Part shown: piece after piece, positions 1 to 11,394 of the stretch | Layout: each line of letters opens with the position of its first letter | How positions within the stretch are numbered: position 1 is the first letter of the stretch | Origin: Bettongia penicillata ogilbyi | Lineage: Eukaryota; Chordata; Mammalia; Diprotodontia; Potoroidae | Assembly (NCBI GenBank): GCA_023548195.1 | Contig: JAJHZJ010000221.1 | Span: 1,656,001-1,720,000 of the forward strand | Direction of reading: 5' to 3' | DNA length: 64,000 bases | Notes under the pieces: generated by a model | The model's input: only the letters and a program-made list of their open reading frames with translations | What the model was told of the DNA's origin: nothing | Databases searched by the model: none | Position numbers and translations under genes: made by a program

Positions 1-224
1 TGGCAATACAGAGGTCATGTCTGCCTAGTGGCGATACTCCTCTGGGTTGTCTGGAGTCAGGGTAGGCTATAGAAGAATGATATGCATAAAGTATATACCT
101 ACTTTGGCAGCAGGGGATCTCAATGAACACTTCACTCTCCAGCATTTCTGAGAACTAAAGAATGTGCAGTGGAAAAAGACAAACCAGCCTATGATGCTGA
201 GCATAACTGATGAATGTTGTGTAA

Positions 225-790
225 AATTGTTCATACTTTGTCTCAAAGAGGACCAGTGACAACATGTGGTGATGTCTTGACTCCAGTAGGAACTGGATTT
301 AAGTGTCACAAAGTTAACTTCACAAAGTTGTCAGCTTCATTTTCTCTTCCAGAGTCATCAGAGTCCAATAGCAGGATAAAAGTCAGATGAGTAGCGATAA
401 CTTGGGATGCAGTGGGTGACCTTGCCATCTTTGATGCTTGACCAAACTCTAAGGGCTCCACCATACCTGCTTCAGGAGGCTTCATGACTCTAGGAACAAA
501 TTGTTCTTATTCTCCCATACTGCATACCAAGTAAAGTCTTCCAATGCTTGTGGTAGACATCCCCCTAATTCGCTGATGGGTTTGAGGCCTGTTGGTTACC
601 CTCAACCTGGTTTAGACCATTAACTGAGACAGTTTTACCAGAATGTGACCACATGCCACAGCTTCTTCAAGTCATAGGTGAGAGTTGGGTAGCAGAGGGA
701 CACCAAATATGGATGAGGAGCCCTGAAAAATGTTTAGCAAGCCCTCACACCAGAGGTGCTAGCACTCCTTGAACACTATCCATACCCCTG
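225..790 (-). mobile_element. RTE/BovB-type LINE 3' region, decayed
   Basis: Positions 330-470 align by eye with 26656-26790 and 27319-27400 in this window. They share the 'tctcctccagagccatc' core and the following 'gatgcagtgggtgaccttg' stretch, and all copies face the minus strand. The right half (about 520-790) resembles what I recall of the marsupial RTE 3' region. No coding frame survives. The family name rests on memory; the in-window homology is directly visible. Confidence 0.5.
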
Positions 791-2391
791 GGTAAAATGC
801 AAGTTAGTAGAAATTAACAAAAGCTGATAAAATTAGAGACTGCAAAAGTTCCTAAAGGCTAGTAATTTGGGGCACTCAATAAGTTATTACAAAGAATTTT
901 GTAGCATAATGTTCCATACATATGAGTCATTTTTAATACTTTATGTTTATTATCAATAAGAGTTCTGAAACAATAGCTATTTGTTACAGACTCTCAAAAT
1001 CCATTAATGGCTCTCAGCCTTGGTTAGTTTTTCTGTGATACTTTCTTTGAGTATTTCTACTTAAAGAATACCACAGTTTAAAGGCTGAAAATGCTATATC
1101 TCCATGGGCCTGGAACACCTCAGTACCGAACCCTAGGAAGACCCCTCCAGGCTGCAAAAATCTGATCTGTTCTCACTTCTCCAGAAGAACCAGTTAGGAT
1201 TTTGTCCTCATCAGTGGGAGTAATCCCACTCAGGCACTCTCAGAAACAAAGCAGATGCTCAAATTACAGTCTCCAGACTGGGGGGAGGAGGACACTTGCC
1301 CAGGGTATGAGATTCCTCAGGTATATAGCACTGTGGGTAATTGAATGGGAACTGTTGTGGGAGTTCCAAGAAGCATGAATCCACTGCAGAGTGGCAGATT
1401 TGGTCACAGGGGGTCACATGAACAGGAATATGTAGTCCATAAAGCAGAAAATGAAGACTTTTTTTTTCACACTATCAATGAAACAAGCACTATGTGGAGT
1501 AATGAACTGGGTTATTTTGAAAAATAAGGATACATTGCTTAGGCTACCTTGGTTTACTGCTATGGACTGAGGTCATAACCTGTTAGATTATATGACCAAC
1601 TACTTCTATCACCAAATCAGTGTTTGTCTTTCCATCTCAGAAGCAAAAATAATATTCAGCCAGTGATGGCCAAAAACAACCTCAACATGCTTTAGATTAA
1701 TTATTTTTTTCACAGACACAAAGCCTTCTGGCAATTTTCAGTTTATTCTATGATCCCAGTAATTATGTATATGGACTTTAATAACAAATGAGTTGTCTTG
1801 GACCTAATGAAACAGGGCTGACTTTAGGAAATCTAGGGGCTACGACTGCAAGATGGGAAAAAGTCATTTCAATTGCACTACATGAAAAGCAAATTAAAAC
1901 AGGCAATTTTTACTAAATAGGCTTATGTAATAAGTAGCAAGAGAAGTGAATGGATGAGCATTATTGTCCACAGAAGGACATGAAAAATACAAAAATAAGA
2001 TGTGCATTAATGATGAAATTGGATGGAATTGTGAAAACTGATGTTGAGAGAAAAGTGAATTATCTTCAAGTCAAAAGTAGAAGAGAGAGAAAAGGATTTA
2101 AAAAAACCCTCTTTTCATTTCAAGCTGGGTGGAAATAAAATGAGAAAGGCAACACAAAAAAAAGAAAGGCAAAATCTTGTTGGCACTCCTATTTTATTCC
2201 ACTGGGTGGTGGGTAGAGTTATAGGGAACTTGCTACATGAGTGTTCTGACCTTAAAAAGCTGGTTGGAATGCAGTTGCTAAATTTTGGTACCAGTGTTAG
2301 ATGGAGCAAGAATTAAAGGACTACACTGAAGTTATAGTACCAATTATGGACTTTTAATCCCATACTAAACTTTCAGAAATGACCACATCAT
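791..2391. other. Unassigned single-copy or very old sequence
   Basis: About 1.6 kb in which I recognise no repeat family, gene or RNA. The short open frames here (1345-1527, 1950-2138, 2115-2309) have no recognisable motif and no start context. The part at 1083-1330 is richer in GC and could be a worn LTR or DNA transposon, but I see no terminal repeats. Confidence 0.4.
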
Positions 2392-2651
2392 TTTTTGCTG
2401 TTGAACCATTTCAGTCATGTCTGACTCTTCATGACCCCAATTTGGGAGTTTTTTGGCAAAGATACTAGAGTGGCTTGCTATTTCCTTCTCCAGCTCATTT
2501 TACATAGGAGGAAACTGAGACAAACAGGGTTAAGTAACTTGCTCAGGGTCACACAACTAGTAAGTGTCTGAGGCTAGATTTGAATTCAGGATGTTGAGTC
2601 TTCCAGACTAGAGGCCTAGCACTCTCTTCACTATGCCACCTAACTGCCCCA
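2392..2651 (-). mobile_element. tRNA-headed marsupial SINE
   Basis: This is a complete reverse-strand copy. The 3' tail is at the left ('tgaaccatttcagtcatgtc', the reverse of the family's gtcgga-catgactgaaatg end) and the tRNA-like head is at the right ('ccacctaactgcccc'). The middle 'cagggttaagtaacttgc' and 'aagtgtctgaggctag' are family landmarks. It lies just upstream of an L2 fragment. Confidence 0.85.
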
Positions 2652-2739
2652 GGGGTATGAATGAAGAAAATCAAGGGAGATGTGGTATGAAGTCACTCAA
2701 GTAACTCTTTGTTACCTCTAGAGAAAAGTCACAAATTCC

Positions 2740-3215
2740 TTTTTAATTTGCATGCCTCACGAGGCATCTAAATGTTCATTTAAAGCCCTTCCTTATCTGG
2801 CTCCAGATCTACCTTTCCAGGTTCATGTTACATCATTCCCCTTGCCTGTCCTCCATGCTCCAACCAGACTGGTCCACTTCTTTTTCTCCTGTGTGCCTTT
2901 GCCCCTACTGTGCCCCGTACCTGAACATCCTCTCTCTTCACCTCTGCCTCACAGCTAAGTCCAAGTACCACCCCCTACATGTCAGCTTTTCTGATCCCCT
3001 TTGTTAGGATCCTCTCTGCCTCTAATAGTACTTTATGTTTGCTTTGTTTATATTTTGTATATATTTATTTGTGCATAGGTTTTTCCCTCTGATAGAGCGT
3101 GAGCTCCCTGAGGTCAGGAAATATTTTTGTCTTTGGATCCCCAACACTTAGCACAGTACCTGGCAGACGTTTTAGGCACTTAATAAACAATTATCAAATT
3201 AATGAATGAATATAT
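2740..3215 (+). mobile_element. L2 LINE 3' region
   Basis: The order of landmarks is that of an L2 3' untranslated region on the plus strand: 'aaagcccttccttatctggc' (2782-2801), the clause around 'gagctccctgaggtcaggaa' (3101-3120), 'cacttagcacagtacctggc' and a terminal 'aataaacaattatc' with ATGAATG-like repeats. No coding sequence remains. The short frames at 2752-3007 are chance frames in this repeat. Confidence 0.8.
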
Positions 3216-3599
3216 GAATCCGGATATATACATTCTAAGCAGATGACTCCACCAAGGCAGGTGAAATATGATATAGCATGTGAACACATCCTCAAAACTA
3301 AGGGAAATTAAGATAGCCGCTAATCAATGGAGTTTCATACACTGCTTTGAACATAACAGATAGATCCTTCTATTACAATATTTTCCAAGCTTTAGTCTAA
3401 CACAGTGTGTTCTGGTTTTACACTTCATCCATGCTTTGTTTTCAGTAAATACATATTTGATCTTTGTGGGTCAATGAGAATTTTCATGCTGTATTTCAGG
3501 CTCCCTGGATCCCATGCTACTTGCCACTCACCTGTCTTACTCAAGCCCAAGGTTTCTTCAAATGTGTCATATAGAAATTGCAAGTAGAAACTGGAAGAA

Positions 3600-3762
3600 A
3601 CATGAGCTCATCTGGCAAAGCCCTTTATTTTTATAGATGAGTAAACTGAGGCCTAGAGAAGTATTATGAACTTGGCCCAATATCAACCACTGGATAGTGG
3701 CAGAGCCCCGATAGAACCTACATGTTCTGACTGCTGTTTCTACAATCCTGTGTCTCAAAAGA
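3600..3762 (-). mobile_element. MIR/CORE-SINE fragment
   Basis: The reverse-strand MIR signature is visible: 'gatgagtaaactgaggccta' followed by a 'cttggcccaatatcaaccac' version of the B-box side and 'ggcagagccccgatagaac'. Diverged, with both ends ragged. Confidence 0.6.
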
Positions 3763-3856
3763 GATGACCTTGTATCTTCTAGTAATAATAAAATAGAAAA
3801 TACAACTCATTCCCAAATTTTCTAAAAAATTTGACATGATGTCTCAGTTCATTCCT

Positions 3857-4112
3857 TAGGAGGCAGCTACATGACCAAGTGGATAAAGCTCTTTGCCTAG
3901 AGTCAGGAAGGCTTGCATTCAAATCTGGCTTCAGAAATGGTGTGACCACAGACAAGTCACTTATTTCTATCTGCCTCAGTTTCTTCAACTGTGAAATGGG
4001 ATTGATAATAATAACACCTATTTCCCAGAGTTGTATGAGGATAAAATGAGATAATATTTGTAAAATGCTTAGCACAATGTCTGGCACATAGTAAATGATT
4101 AATAAATGCTTT
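3857..4112 (+). mobile_element. CORE-SINE with L2-like tail
   Basis: A plus-strand tRNA-like head (3858-3930, 'caagtggataaagctctttg') is followed by the CORE segment ('gggattgataataataacac') and an L2-like 3' end ('atgcttagcacaatgtctgg', then 'aataaatgct'). This order is that of MIR/THER/MON-type SINEs, which use L2 machinery. Confidence 0.75.
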
Positions 4113-4189
4113 CTAATAAACTGATTAAAGTTATTCAACAAAAGACTTTGGCAGATCTAGCTTATGTGCTCCTGTGAAAATTATAGGAC

Positions 4190-4417
4190 TGTATTGAGTC
4201 AGGAAGACTCGTCTTCCTGAGTTCAAATCTGGACTCAGATACTAACTAGCTCTGTGACCCTGAGTAAGTGATTTTACCCTGTTTGCCTCAGTTTCTTCAT
4301 CTGCAGAATGAGCTGGAGAAGGAAATGGCAAACCACTCCAGTATTTTTGTCAAGAAAACCCCAAATGGGGTCACAAAGAGTCAGAAACAACCAAGAAAAG
4401 ATTGAACAACAAAAACT
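4190..4417 (+). mobile_element. tRNA-headed marsupial SINE, 5'-trimmed
   Basis: The B-box-like 'tgagttcaaatctgg' and the family body 'gagctggagaaggaaatggc', 'accactccagtatttttgtc' and 'ccccaaatggggtcac' are all present. The first 30 or so bases of the tRNA head are missing. It ends in 'aacaacaaaaac'. The overlapping short frames are not genes. Confidence 0.85.
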
Positions 4418-4495
4418 GAAAGTCAAAATGGGAACATGGAACACTGAGATTCTTTTGCCTTTTATAGTCAATCCACGTTTCTTTTTATTGCCCTT

Positions 4496-4697
4496 TCACA
4501 GGTTCATAGACTTAGAGTTGAAAGTGACTTTAATGAATATAGTTTAACTCCACTATGTTACAGATGGAGGTACTGAGGTCTAGAAAAAGGTAAGTGACTT
4601 GCCCGAGATCATAGAAGTAATACAAAGCAGAGCTGGGATTTGAACTGAGATTCTTAGACTCTAGGACCAGAGCATATCTCACGACCCCACCTTTGTT
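4496..4697 (-). mobile_element. MIR-like SINE
   Basis: Reverse-strand landmarks are a 'ttcatagacttagagttgaa' tail, 'aggtaagtgacttgcccga' and 'gagctgggatttgaactgag'. These match the 'tctatgatcctatga'-tailed SINE group seen at several other places in the window. Confidence 0.65.
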
Positions 4698-5064
4698 TCT
4701 CCAAAATTAGCAATGAGTAAGTAGCCATTTGAGGACTGCAGGGACTTTAGACCAGCACAATACAGATTCCTAAACAGTGGAAGAAGGAGGAAGTAATAAA
4801 TTGTATTTAGAGGATAAAAGTCCAGAATGTGTGGAGATCAGAAGGAGCTGTTCTTAATATGAAGCAGGTGCACCAGCTGGAGAGAGGACAAATTGTCCTC
4901 TTCTGCCCTGATGATGCCAGAGGTAAAAAGGGAAGTGGAACTTCCTTAAACTTCGGACAGATACATCAGTGTTTAGGTAGTGAAAAAAAGACAACATGAT
5001 GTAATGGAAAAAAACCTCAGACTTAGATTTAGAAGAGCTTGCTTTGAATCCAAGTCGTTATCTT

Positions 5065-5279
5065 GGGTAGCTGGGTGCCTTGGTGTAAACAGAATATTGA
5101 ATTTGGAGTCAAGAAAACCAAATCCTGCCTTAGATACTGTGTGACCTTAGGCAAGTCACTGGATCTCTCTCAGCCTCAGTTTCCTCTTCTGTCAAATGAG
5201 GAATTAATAATATCTACCTCATAGAGCTGTTATGTGCAAATACACGTTAAGCACTTTGAAAACTTTTAAGTGCTATATG
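5065..5279 (+). mobile_element. CORE-SINE with L2-like tail
   Basis: Plus-strand copy with 'tgtgaccttaggcaagtcac', 'cctcagtttcctcttctgtc' and 'aataatatctacctcataga'. Its 'ttttaagtgctatatg' end abuts the next SINE. A similar 'ctcttaaagtgccacat' follows that SINE at about 5522, which suggests the later SINE split or duplicated this end. Confidence 0.7.
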
Positions 5280-5522
5280 TTGTCAATCAGTCATATCCAA
5301 TTCTACTGAACCCCATGGTGGGATTTTCTTGGCAAAGATACTGGAGTGGTTAGCCATTTCCTTCTCCAGTGGGTCTCCATTTTAAAGATGAAGAACTGAG
5401 GTAAATAGGGGTTAAGTGACTTGCTCAGAGTAACATAGCTAGTAAGTGTATGAGGCTGGATTTGAAGTCAGATCTTCCTGACTCCAGTCCCAGGGCTCTA
5501 TCCACCATACCACTTACCTGCT
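5279..5522 (-). mobile_element. tRNA-headed marsupial SINE
   Basis: Full-length reverse-strand copy, running from 'gttgtcaatcagtcatatcc' (tail) to 'ctatccaccataccacttac' (head). Flanking 'ttttaagtgctatatg' and 'tcttaaagtgccacat' may be a worn target-site duplication. Confidence 0.85.
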
Positions 5523-5837
5523 CTTAAAGTGCCACATCCATAGTAGATATTGCTTAATTAGTATTACTTAATCCCACTAAGATTCAGTTCCTTCATATAA
5601 GAAACAAGGACAGTAATTGTACTAGCTACTTCATAAGATTGTTCACAGGAAGATAGATTTTGGGCTGGAAGCAGCAGTGTGCTAGTAGTTATTTAACAAC
5701 TGCCTCTCTGGGGGCAGCCAAGGGGAAACGTACCCACGACAAACTTTTAAGTTTATTTGTATTATTACTATTTTCTCCTTCACTTTCTTAAGTTTAGAGT
5801 ATAGACTCTTGACAACCAGCAAAACAATAAATCAAGC

Positions 5838-5916
5838 CCTGACTTGTAGTGTTTGGGGATTTCCAAAGGCATAAATGCTCACAATAAAAATTTAACTATC
5901 AGCTCACCTCACCATA
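5838..5916 (+). repeat. Short dispersed repeat, copy A
   Basis: This segment aligns with 61060-61138. Both carry 'gatttccaa', then 'taaatgctcaca' or 'taaatactcaca', then 'aaaattt'. The family is unidentified; a fragment of a DNA transposon is plausible because both copies are short and lack a poly(A) tail. Confidence 0.5.
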
Positions 5917-5924
5917 TGAGCAGT

Positions 5925-6082
5925 CTCCAGAATATCCTTGGCTGGAAGGGACCTTGGGAGATCATTAAGTCCAACTCTCTCATTTTACAGACGAGTAAAC
6001 AAAGCTAAAGTCAATAAATGCCTTGCTCAAGGTCACCCAGAACAAGAATCAACATTTGAACCCAGCACCTTTGATTCCACCT
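5925..6082 (-). mobile_element. MIR-like SINE fragment
   Basis: The phrase 'ggctggaagggaccttggga' (5939-5958), then 'cattttacagacgagtaaac', 'cttgctcaaggtcacccag' and 'catttgaacccagcacc' mark a reverse-strand MIR-like SINE. Confidence 0.65.
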
Positions 6083-7790
6083 GTCTCACATGGTCAGGAT
6101 TAAGTGAGATGAGAGATATAAATTGCAAATGTGAGTTGCTGTCATTTTGAACATAATGCAGGCCAAGAGAACCTCTTTGATGCCACTTTCCTCCTGGAAG
6201 GTTCTTCCCCCATCCTCCTCAGCCTTGTCAGCATCCTTTAGTCCTAGCTAACCTAAGCCGGTAGTCTGGCTCAGTGACTTCTCTAGCAAAATGATTTGAA
6301 AATTTCTCACAAGTGAGAAAATACTAACTCCACCCAAGCAGCCAAGTGGGGCTCATTAAGTTAGTCAAAGCCTCTAAGCTTTCAGTTAAAAGGGGCAGCT
6401 TGTCTCATTTACCCCACCTAGAGATTTATTTCATCCAATTTCCTTCAAAAAGCCTATTACCTGTAATTTAGGGATGGGCTGGCTGGCCTTGGAATTCCTC
6501 AGATTCGCTGCTTGCAAGCTTGTTTCCTATCTTAGAGACTAAGAGGTAAGACCAAGATTGTCTAGCACAAAAGACCTACTTGTTTAAATTAGATATTTTG
6601 TTTTCAATTCAATGGGTCCGCTGTTCCCAGATTGCCTTGAGCTACTTTAGGGGGTTCTGTGAAAGATACATTGTTTCTGGAACATCCACTGCAGCAGGTG
6701 CGGCCCATGCCACATAACAATTATCCCCAATAAAAGATGAATTTGCTTCCTTTTAGATCCATATCCCTATTGTTCTCAGGGGGTTTTCTAATTTAATTCC
6801 TAACTGAGCAGAGATGATTGCTCCTCTCTGACCCTTCCTGTCAGAAAATCCCGATCTCTCAACACTCAGTTTCCAACTAAACCCAACTTTTCGCTCAAAA
6901 CGTACCAAAAGGAACACGGTAGGAAGATGAATTCCGGAGATGAATTAGCCCTCTGATCTGGAGGAGAAAAAATAATAATAAACACTCTGTTTCAGCATTT
7001 CGGAACCAAGAAAATAATTTATACAATAGTAACAACATTGTGAAATCAAAGAACTTTGAGACTTAAGAACGCAAATCTATTCAGACCCACCAGGGATTCC
7101 AGACGGATGAGAAAGCACACTACCCTATTCCTAACAGAAAAGTGATGGATCCAAGAAGGAGACATAGGGATTTGTTTCACTTGGCTTTTCATACTTAGTT
7201 TTACTTCTTTTAAATTGGGGGAGGAAGAAAGAAACATAAATTCTTGTTAATTGAAAAATAAGATAAAAGGAGGAAAGAAGTCTTTGAAACATCTTCAAGA
7301 ATTTTAGGACACAAACCTAGGAAGTGAAATATGGGGAGACTCAGTTATGAAAATTTACATTTCCCCATACCAAAATGCCTAGAAAATTATAAAAGCTGTT
7401 TCAATAAGAAAAATTGCCTTGAGAGGACCACTCCATCTAAAGTTGCACAAAACCCACAAAGTTAATTTTGTCTCTTTCTAAAAGCAATTGTAGGAGATTA
7501 TTTCCTATGCTTTGGGGAGAATCAGATTCTTGTCATTTGTGGGGGGACAATCAACTTGGATCATATGTCCCTGACTCCTCTGCCCCCACCTCCACCTTTA
7601 ATTTTGTGCCATATTACCCTTTTTGTTAATTAAATAAATTGGATGAGAAATTATTTCATGCTATTTCTAAAAGTGCCCATCCTTTGAAAGTTTGAGAAAA
7701 AGTTTTCTTGTGGACAATTTCTTTAATATTCTACTTAAGGAAATCTCTTGTAGTTTATATGCAGGGATGCTAGTTACATGCAGGGAAGGT
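6083..7790. other. Repeat-poor stretch
   Basis: About 1.7 kb with no repeat family I recognise apart from a possible L2 scrap near 6200. It has no long open frame, no splice-bounded exon I could defend and no CpG-rich promoter. Parts (6270-6420, 6700-6960) have the even composition and short TAAT/TTAG words often seen in conserved non-coding DNA, but that is an impression only. Confidence 0.35.
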
Positions 7791-7794
7791 TTTC

Positions 7795-8235
7795 TTTCTT
7801 TTTAAAAATTTGTACTGATTTTTTTTTTGTTTTTATAGCACTTTGATTTTCCTATATGTCCCTACCCCTCCTCTACTCAGAGAAGTTTCTCTTATAATCA
7901 AGAATAAAGACTAACAAGGGGGAAAAGCAATATATTAAAACCAACCAACACATCAATAGAGTCCAACAGTATATAGAGCATATCCTACACATAATTCCTC
8001 ACCTCTGCAAAGAAGGGAAGGAGGCAAATTCTCATATCCCCCTTTTTTAGGGGCAAATTGTCATGATTACACAGTTTATTTTCATTTTTCATGTTCTTTC
8101 ACACATTGGAGTCATTGGATATATTGTTCATCTGATTCTGCTGACTTTGCTCCAGTTTATATAAAAGGGAAAAGGGTCTTCTTTATACATTCTTAGTATA
8201 AAATCTGCTAATTTCTTAGTAATACTCTGCTTTTC
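7795..8235 (-). mobile_element. L1 fragment, 3' end at left
   Basis: The reverse-strand text 'cacacattggagtcattgga' and 'tatattgttcatctgattct' belongs to the distal part of marsupial L1. The oligo-T-rich left edge (7800-7835) fits the L1 3' end. No protein frame survives. Confidence 0.6.
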
Positions 8236-8254
8236 TGGAGGAAGAACAGCTGAA

Positions 8255-8392
8255 AAAAAATATGGTTTCTAGTCCATACTCTGCCAGTAGCAGCTGGTGA
8301 CATAGCCTCTTTGGGTTTCAGTTGCCACATTCTAAGACGAGAGGGTTGATCAGATGGTCTAAAGGTTTTCTTCCATCTCTATAATCTTAGTT
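8255..8392 (+). mobile_element. MIR-like SINE fragment
   Basis: A worn plus-strand copy. 'catagcctctttgggtttca', 'agacgagagggttgatcaga' and 'cttccatctctataatctta' correspond to the SINE group whose end reads 'ttccagctctaaatctatga'. Confidence 0.45.
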
Positions 8393-9059
8393 TGTATCCT
8401 AGAAGGTTGTTTTGTTTTTTTTTTAAACAGCATGGAAGGCCCACAAATCTATATAACTTTCAATTATCTTTAGACTAGATGTTTTCTATTTTTTCCTCAT
8501 AAGACATGAACTTTTTATCGAATATACCAAATCATCAGATGCATCTAAATTCAAGGATATTTTGGTGGATATGATATATAAATATACCCCCATGCTCAGA
8601 AATAGATTCTTAAAGGAGGGATCTTTCATTTCATAAAATACATAAAATGGGTGGTTGGGGAAGGAAGTAAAAATGTACTGATAGTGTCTGAACCTCAGCA
8701 TAAAGTTAAGTATGAATAATGGTCCTTAGGGAAGGAGGAGAAGATGTGGAATTTTTAAGTCCTTGGCAGCATTATTGTATAAGGGAGCATATCTGATTCA
8801 GAGCTAGGAGAATTTCACTTAAAGTGTTAAAAAGTAGGAAGACACACCTGGAAATTCCCTGCTCAACAAAAAGTGAATCACACCCATTTTGTCCAGCTAA
8901 TAAATTAATTTTATTTCTGGCTTAACTGAGATTCACATAGGCAGTCCATTTTTTCAGCACTTCCAAGTATTCTTGCTCCAAAGAAGACTAGTGTGTGTAC
9001 ATGCTTGTAGGAACGTGTAATACTACCAGAGCTGACTGCTTTGCGTATGTGTGTCCTTG

Positions 9060-9125
9060 GTCCTTTTAGTACCTTATCAGTAAATATTCCTTTGTAAATA
9101 TCATTGGTGTTCATTGATATACTAA
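9060..9125 (+). repeat. LTR-like repeat tail, copy A
   Basis: 'cttatcagtaaatattcctt' followed by 'cattggtgttcattgatata' resembles 62180-62260 ('ctcagtaaatatcctttttg', 'ggtttattgatattagg'). The context is like the 3' end of an LTR, but no terminal TG..CA or target duplication was found. Confidence 0.35.
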
Positions 9126-9175
9126 CAGATCAAATGGTATTGAGGCTTTGCTTTTTGTTTATGCCTTTCTTTGTG

Positions 9176-9236
9176 TTGACAGGACATAGTAGAATTCCTG
9201 GCACATAGTAGGTGCTCAATTAATGCCAATTGACTT
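9176..9236 (+). mobile_element. L2/CORE-SINE 3' end
   Basis: Only the terminal piece remains: 'cctggcacatagtaggtgct' and 'caattaatgccaattgact'. Confidence 0.6.
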
Positions 9237-9439
9237 GAGTTTACTGAGGAATAACACACTGAAAAGGAATCACGAGAGCTAGTACTTGGAAAGTCCTAAC
9301 CCCTCCGTGAGAACTCTAAGAGGAGAAGTAGTCAACAGCCCTCTGTGGACCCAATGTGCCGATGGGGGTAGGGGTTAGGAGAGTAAACCTGGAGCCTAAG
9401 CTACACATTATTATTAATTATTATCATTATTCAGGTCAA

Positions 9440-9605
9440 AAATAACAATATATTTGCAATACATCTGGCTCCCATTTTTATTAGTCCTTTCAATAGGACC
9501 AAAAGAGAATTGATGTTATAATCTCTATTTTGCAGATAAAGAAATAGAGTTTCAGTGTTAAATCTAAGATTACACAGCATGTTAGTAACTCATTTAGCTG
9601 AAGAC
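9440..9605 (-). mobile_element. MIR fragment
   Basis: Degenerate reverse-strand MIR: 'aatctctattttgcagataa' followed by 'aagattacacagcatgttag'. Confidence 0.45.
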
Positions 9606-9684
9606 CTTCATGATATCTCTAAACTCTGCTTTATCTATCCCACCCTTCTAAGAGTGAAGCAAAAAGGCCAAAGAGTTCTCCAGT

Positions 9685-9855
9685 TTACAGGATCATAGAT
9701 TGGATGTTATAAGGTACCCCCATCTAAGCCATTTTAGAGATGAAGAAATGGAGCCCAAAGATAGCCTTGAATGACCTCCTCAAGATCACACAGGTGATAG
9801 AGCAAGAACTTGAAACCAGGTCCTTCCACCCCAATTGCACAGTTTCTTCCACTGA
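9685..9855 (-). mobile_element. MIR-like SINE
   Basis: Reverse-strand copy with 'atcatagattggatgttata', 'gagatgaagaaatggagccc', 'caagatcacacaggtgatag' and 'cttgaaaccaggtccttcc'. Confidence 0.6.
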
Positions 9856-9994
9856 ACCATTTATTTCACAGCAATAATTCTGGAAGCCCTAAATCAAGTT
9901 ATCTCTTTCCCCTTGGCAGTTTAGGGCTTTTCTTTCAACTTCCACAAGGCATCCAACTTTCTAAGGAGGTAAGAGTGTATGAAAATCAATTTAA

Positions 9995-10230
9995 GGAAGC
10001 AATGTGGTATCTTGGAGAACATGTTGGACTAGGAGTCAGAAGAGACCCATGCATGAGCCCTGCTTTGAGCACATACTGATGGTGGGTGAGAGACCCAATC
10101 CCTTTTAGCCTCAGTTTCCTCATGGAGATGATAGTAATAGTACTTAACTCAGAGCTGTTGTAAAAATAAAATGAGATAAAGAGTATAAAACATTTTGTTA
10201 AACTCGAAAAGACACATAAAAGGTATTATT
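9995..10230 (+). mobile_element. CORE-SINE with L2-like tail
   Basis: A plus-strand copy. The tRNA-like head runs 'gcaatgtggtatcttggaga', the CORE region has 'cctcagtttcctcatggaga' and the tail is 'aggtattattaactt'. Confidence 0.6.
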
Positions 10231-10817
10231 AACTTATCTATCCTCACCCACATTCTGGTTGACCTGGCTATCTGGGGGCACTGAGGAGTCATGTCCTATC
10301 TATGAGTATATTGCAAGTACTATGTCAGAGATAGGACTTGCACTGATGCCTTCTTACTCCAAGATTTCCACTCTGTCTAACAGAGCACATCACCTTTCCT
10401 TTCATTACCTATTTGGAAAAGTAGAATGAAGTAAATTTGAAAAGATCCTTACATGAAATATGCATGATACAGAAATCCCTACATAAAACAAATATGCTCT
10501 CCTTTTTGCAAGCAAGGTCCCTCAAGTAAAGTGACATGATTAGATGCCTATTATTGTGTTATGTAGACACTTTCACAGGACAATGGAAATCCAAGTTCCT
10601 CCTGAAACTAAAGTTCTGGCACAAATGTATACTAATTAAACCATTCATGAAGATATGTTTTAAAAATAACTCAGTCCATAATTTCTCATTTTTATCCATT
10701 TGTAAAACTTTCTCCAATCCTTTCTACATGTACATTTGTAGACCACACAATGAATGACACCACCTATAAGGCAGACAAGCCAGACTAATTGAAGTAACCA
10801 GGTAACATGAGGGAGAG

Positions 10818-11063
10818 ATGGGAACCATCATATCAGGCAACTCCACATCCATCACTCCAACCACCATCTCCCATCATATCCCAATAGAGATAACCAAGGA
10901 CCCTGAACCCAATAGCTGTAGGAATAGCTGTGCCCTCAAGATTGGTTCTGCTTCAAGTCTGGACCCCACAGAGCCATCAGTGATGGAAGAAGTCACCATG
11001 GAAAAGAGGCTCACCTCTTCACCACTAACATTGACTGATGGGCCAGCTACTATCATCAGTTAA
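10818..11063 (+). other. Unassigned open frame of 81 codons
   Basis: An ATG-to-stop frame rich in Ser, Thr, Pro and Ile, with no motif I recognise. The opposite strand is open over most of the same stretch (10874-11056). The region is less AT-rich than its neighbours and lies just upstream of a YBX-like fragment, so it could be part of the same retroposed unit. I see no promoter, splice site or homologous protein and assign no function. Confidence 0.2.
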
Positions 11064-11184
11064 ATAATCCCAAGGGTCATGGTGTTGGCAGTCCATCAGT
11101 CCTGCTTCCATCCGTGCCCATGCTGTCATCATCCCGTGTCATAACTTTTATGGAGAAGTTATATTATTTTGGTTATATCAACAG

Positions 11185-11375
11185 ATGTTGGCAGCCACAG
11201 TTACTGATGTTCCAGAAAAGAAAGTTCTTGCCACCAACGTCCTTGTTGTCAAATGGTTCAATTTCAGAAGTGGATATGATTTTATCAATGGAAATAACAT
11301 TAAAGAAGATTCCTTGCCATCTCTTTTGCTGTATCCAAAGTATCATGGAATCCTTCTGACTTACAGCTAAAACCT
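11185..11375 (+). pseudogene. Y-box protein (YBX-like) cold-shock-domain fragment in a repeat
   Basis: The frame from 11185 encodes a stretch resembling the start of the cold-shock domain of Y-box proteins: an EKKVLAT strand, a KWFN core (11251-11262), a GY-FIN loop (11272-11289) and KED (11301-11309). I count about 24 of 33 residues shared with the mammalian family, closest to YBX3, with one codon lost before KWFN. After KED the match ends, so the RNP2-side strands and the basic tail are absent. The sequence then runs into a linker (11320-11375) and an L2-like tail (11395-11515). The linker, codon loss and tail recur at 31757-32065. Read as a non-functional retrocopy fragment in a dispersed repeat. 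Membership in YBX is fairly sure; the paralog is not. Confidence 0.6.
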
Positions 11376-11394
11376 TTTATATGAAAGTTAAAAT

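Noticed and set aside
11185..11370. An active YBX exon or gene
   Set aside because: Only the start of the cold-shock domain is present, the match is worn, an L2-like tail follows, and a related copy lies 20 kb away in reverse.
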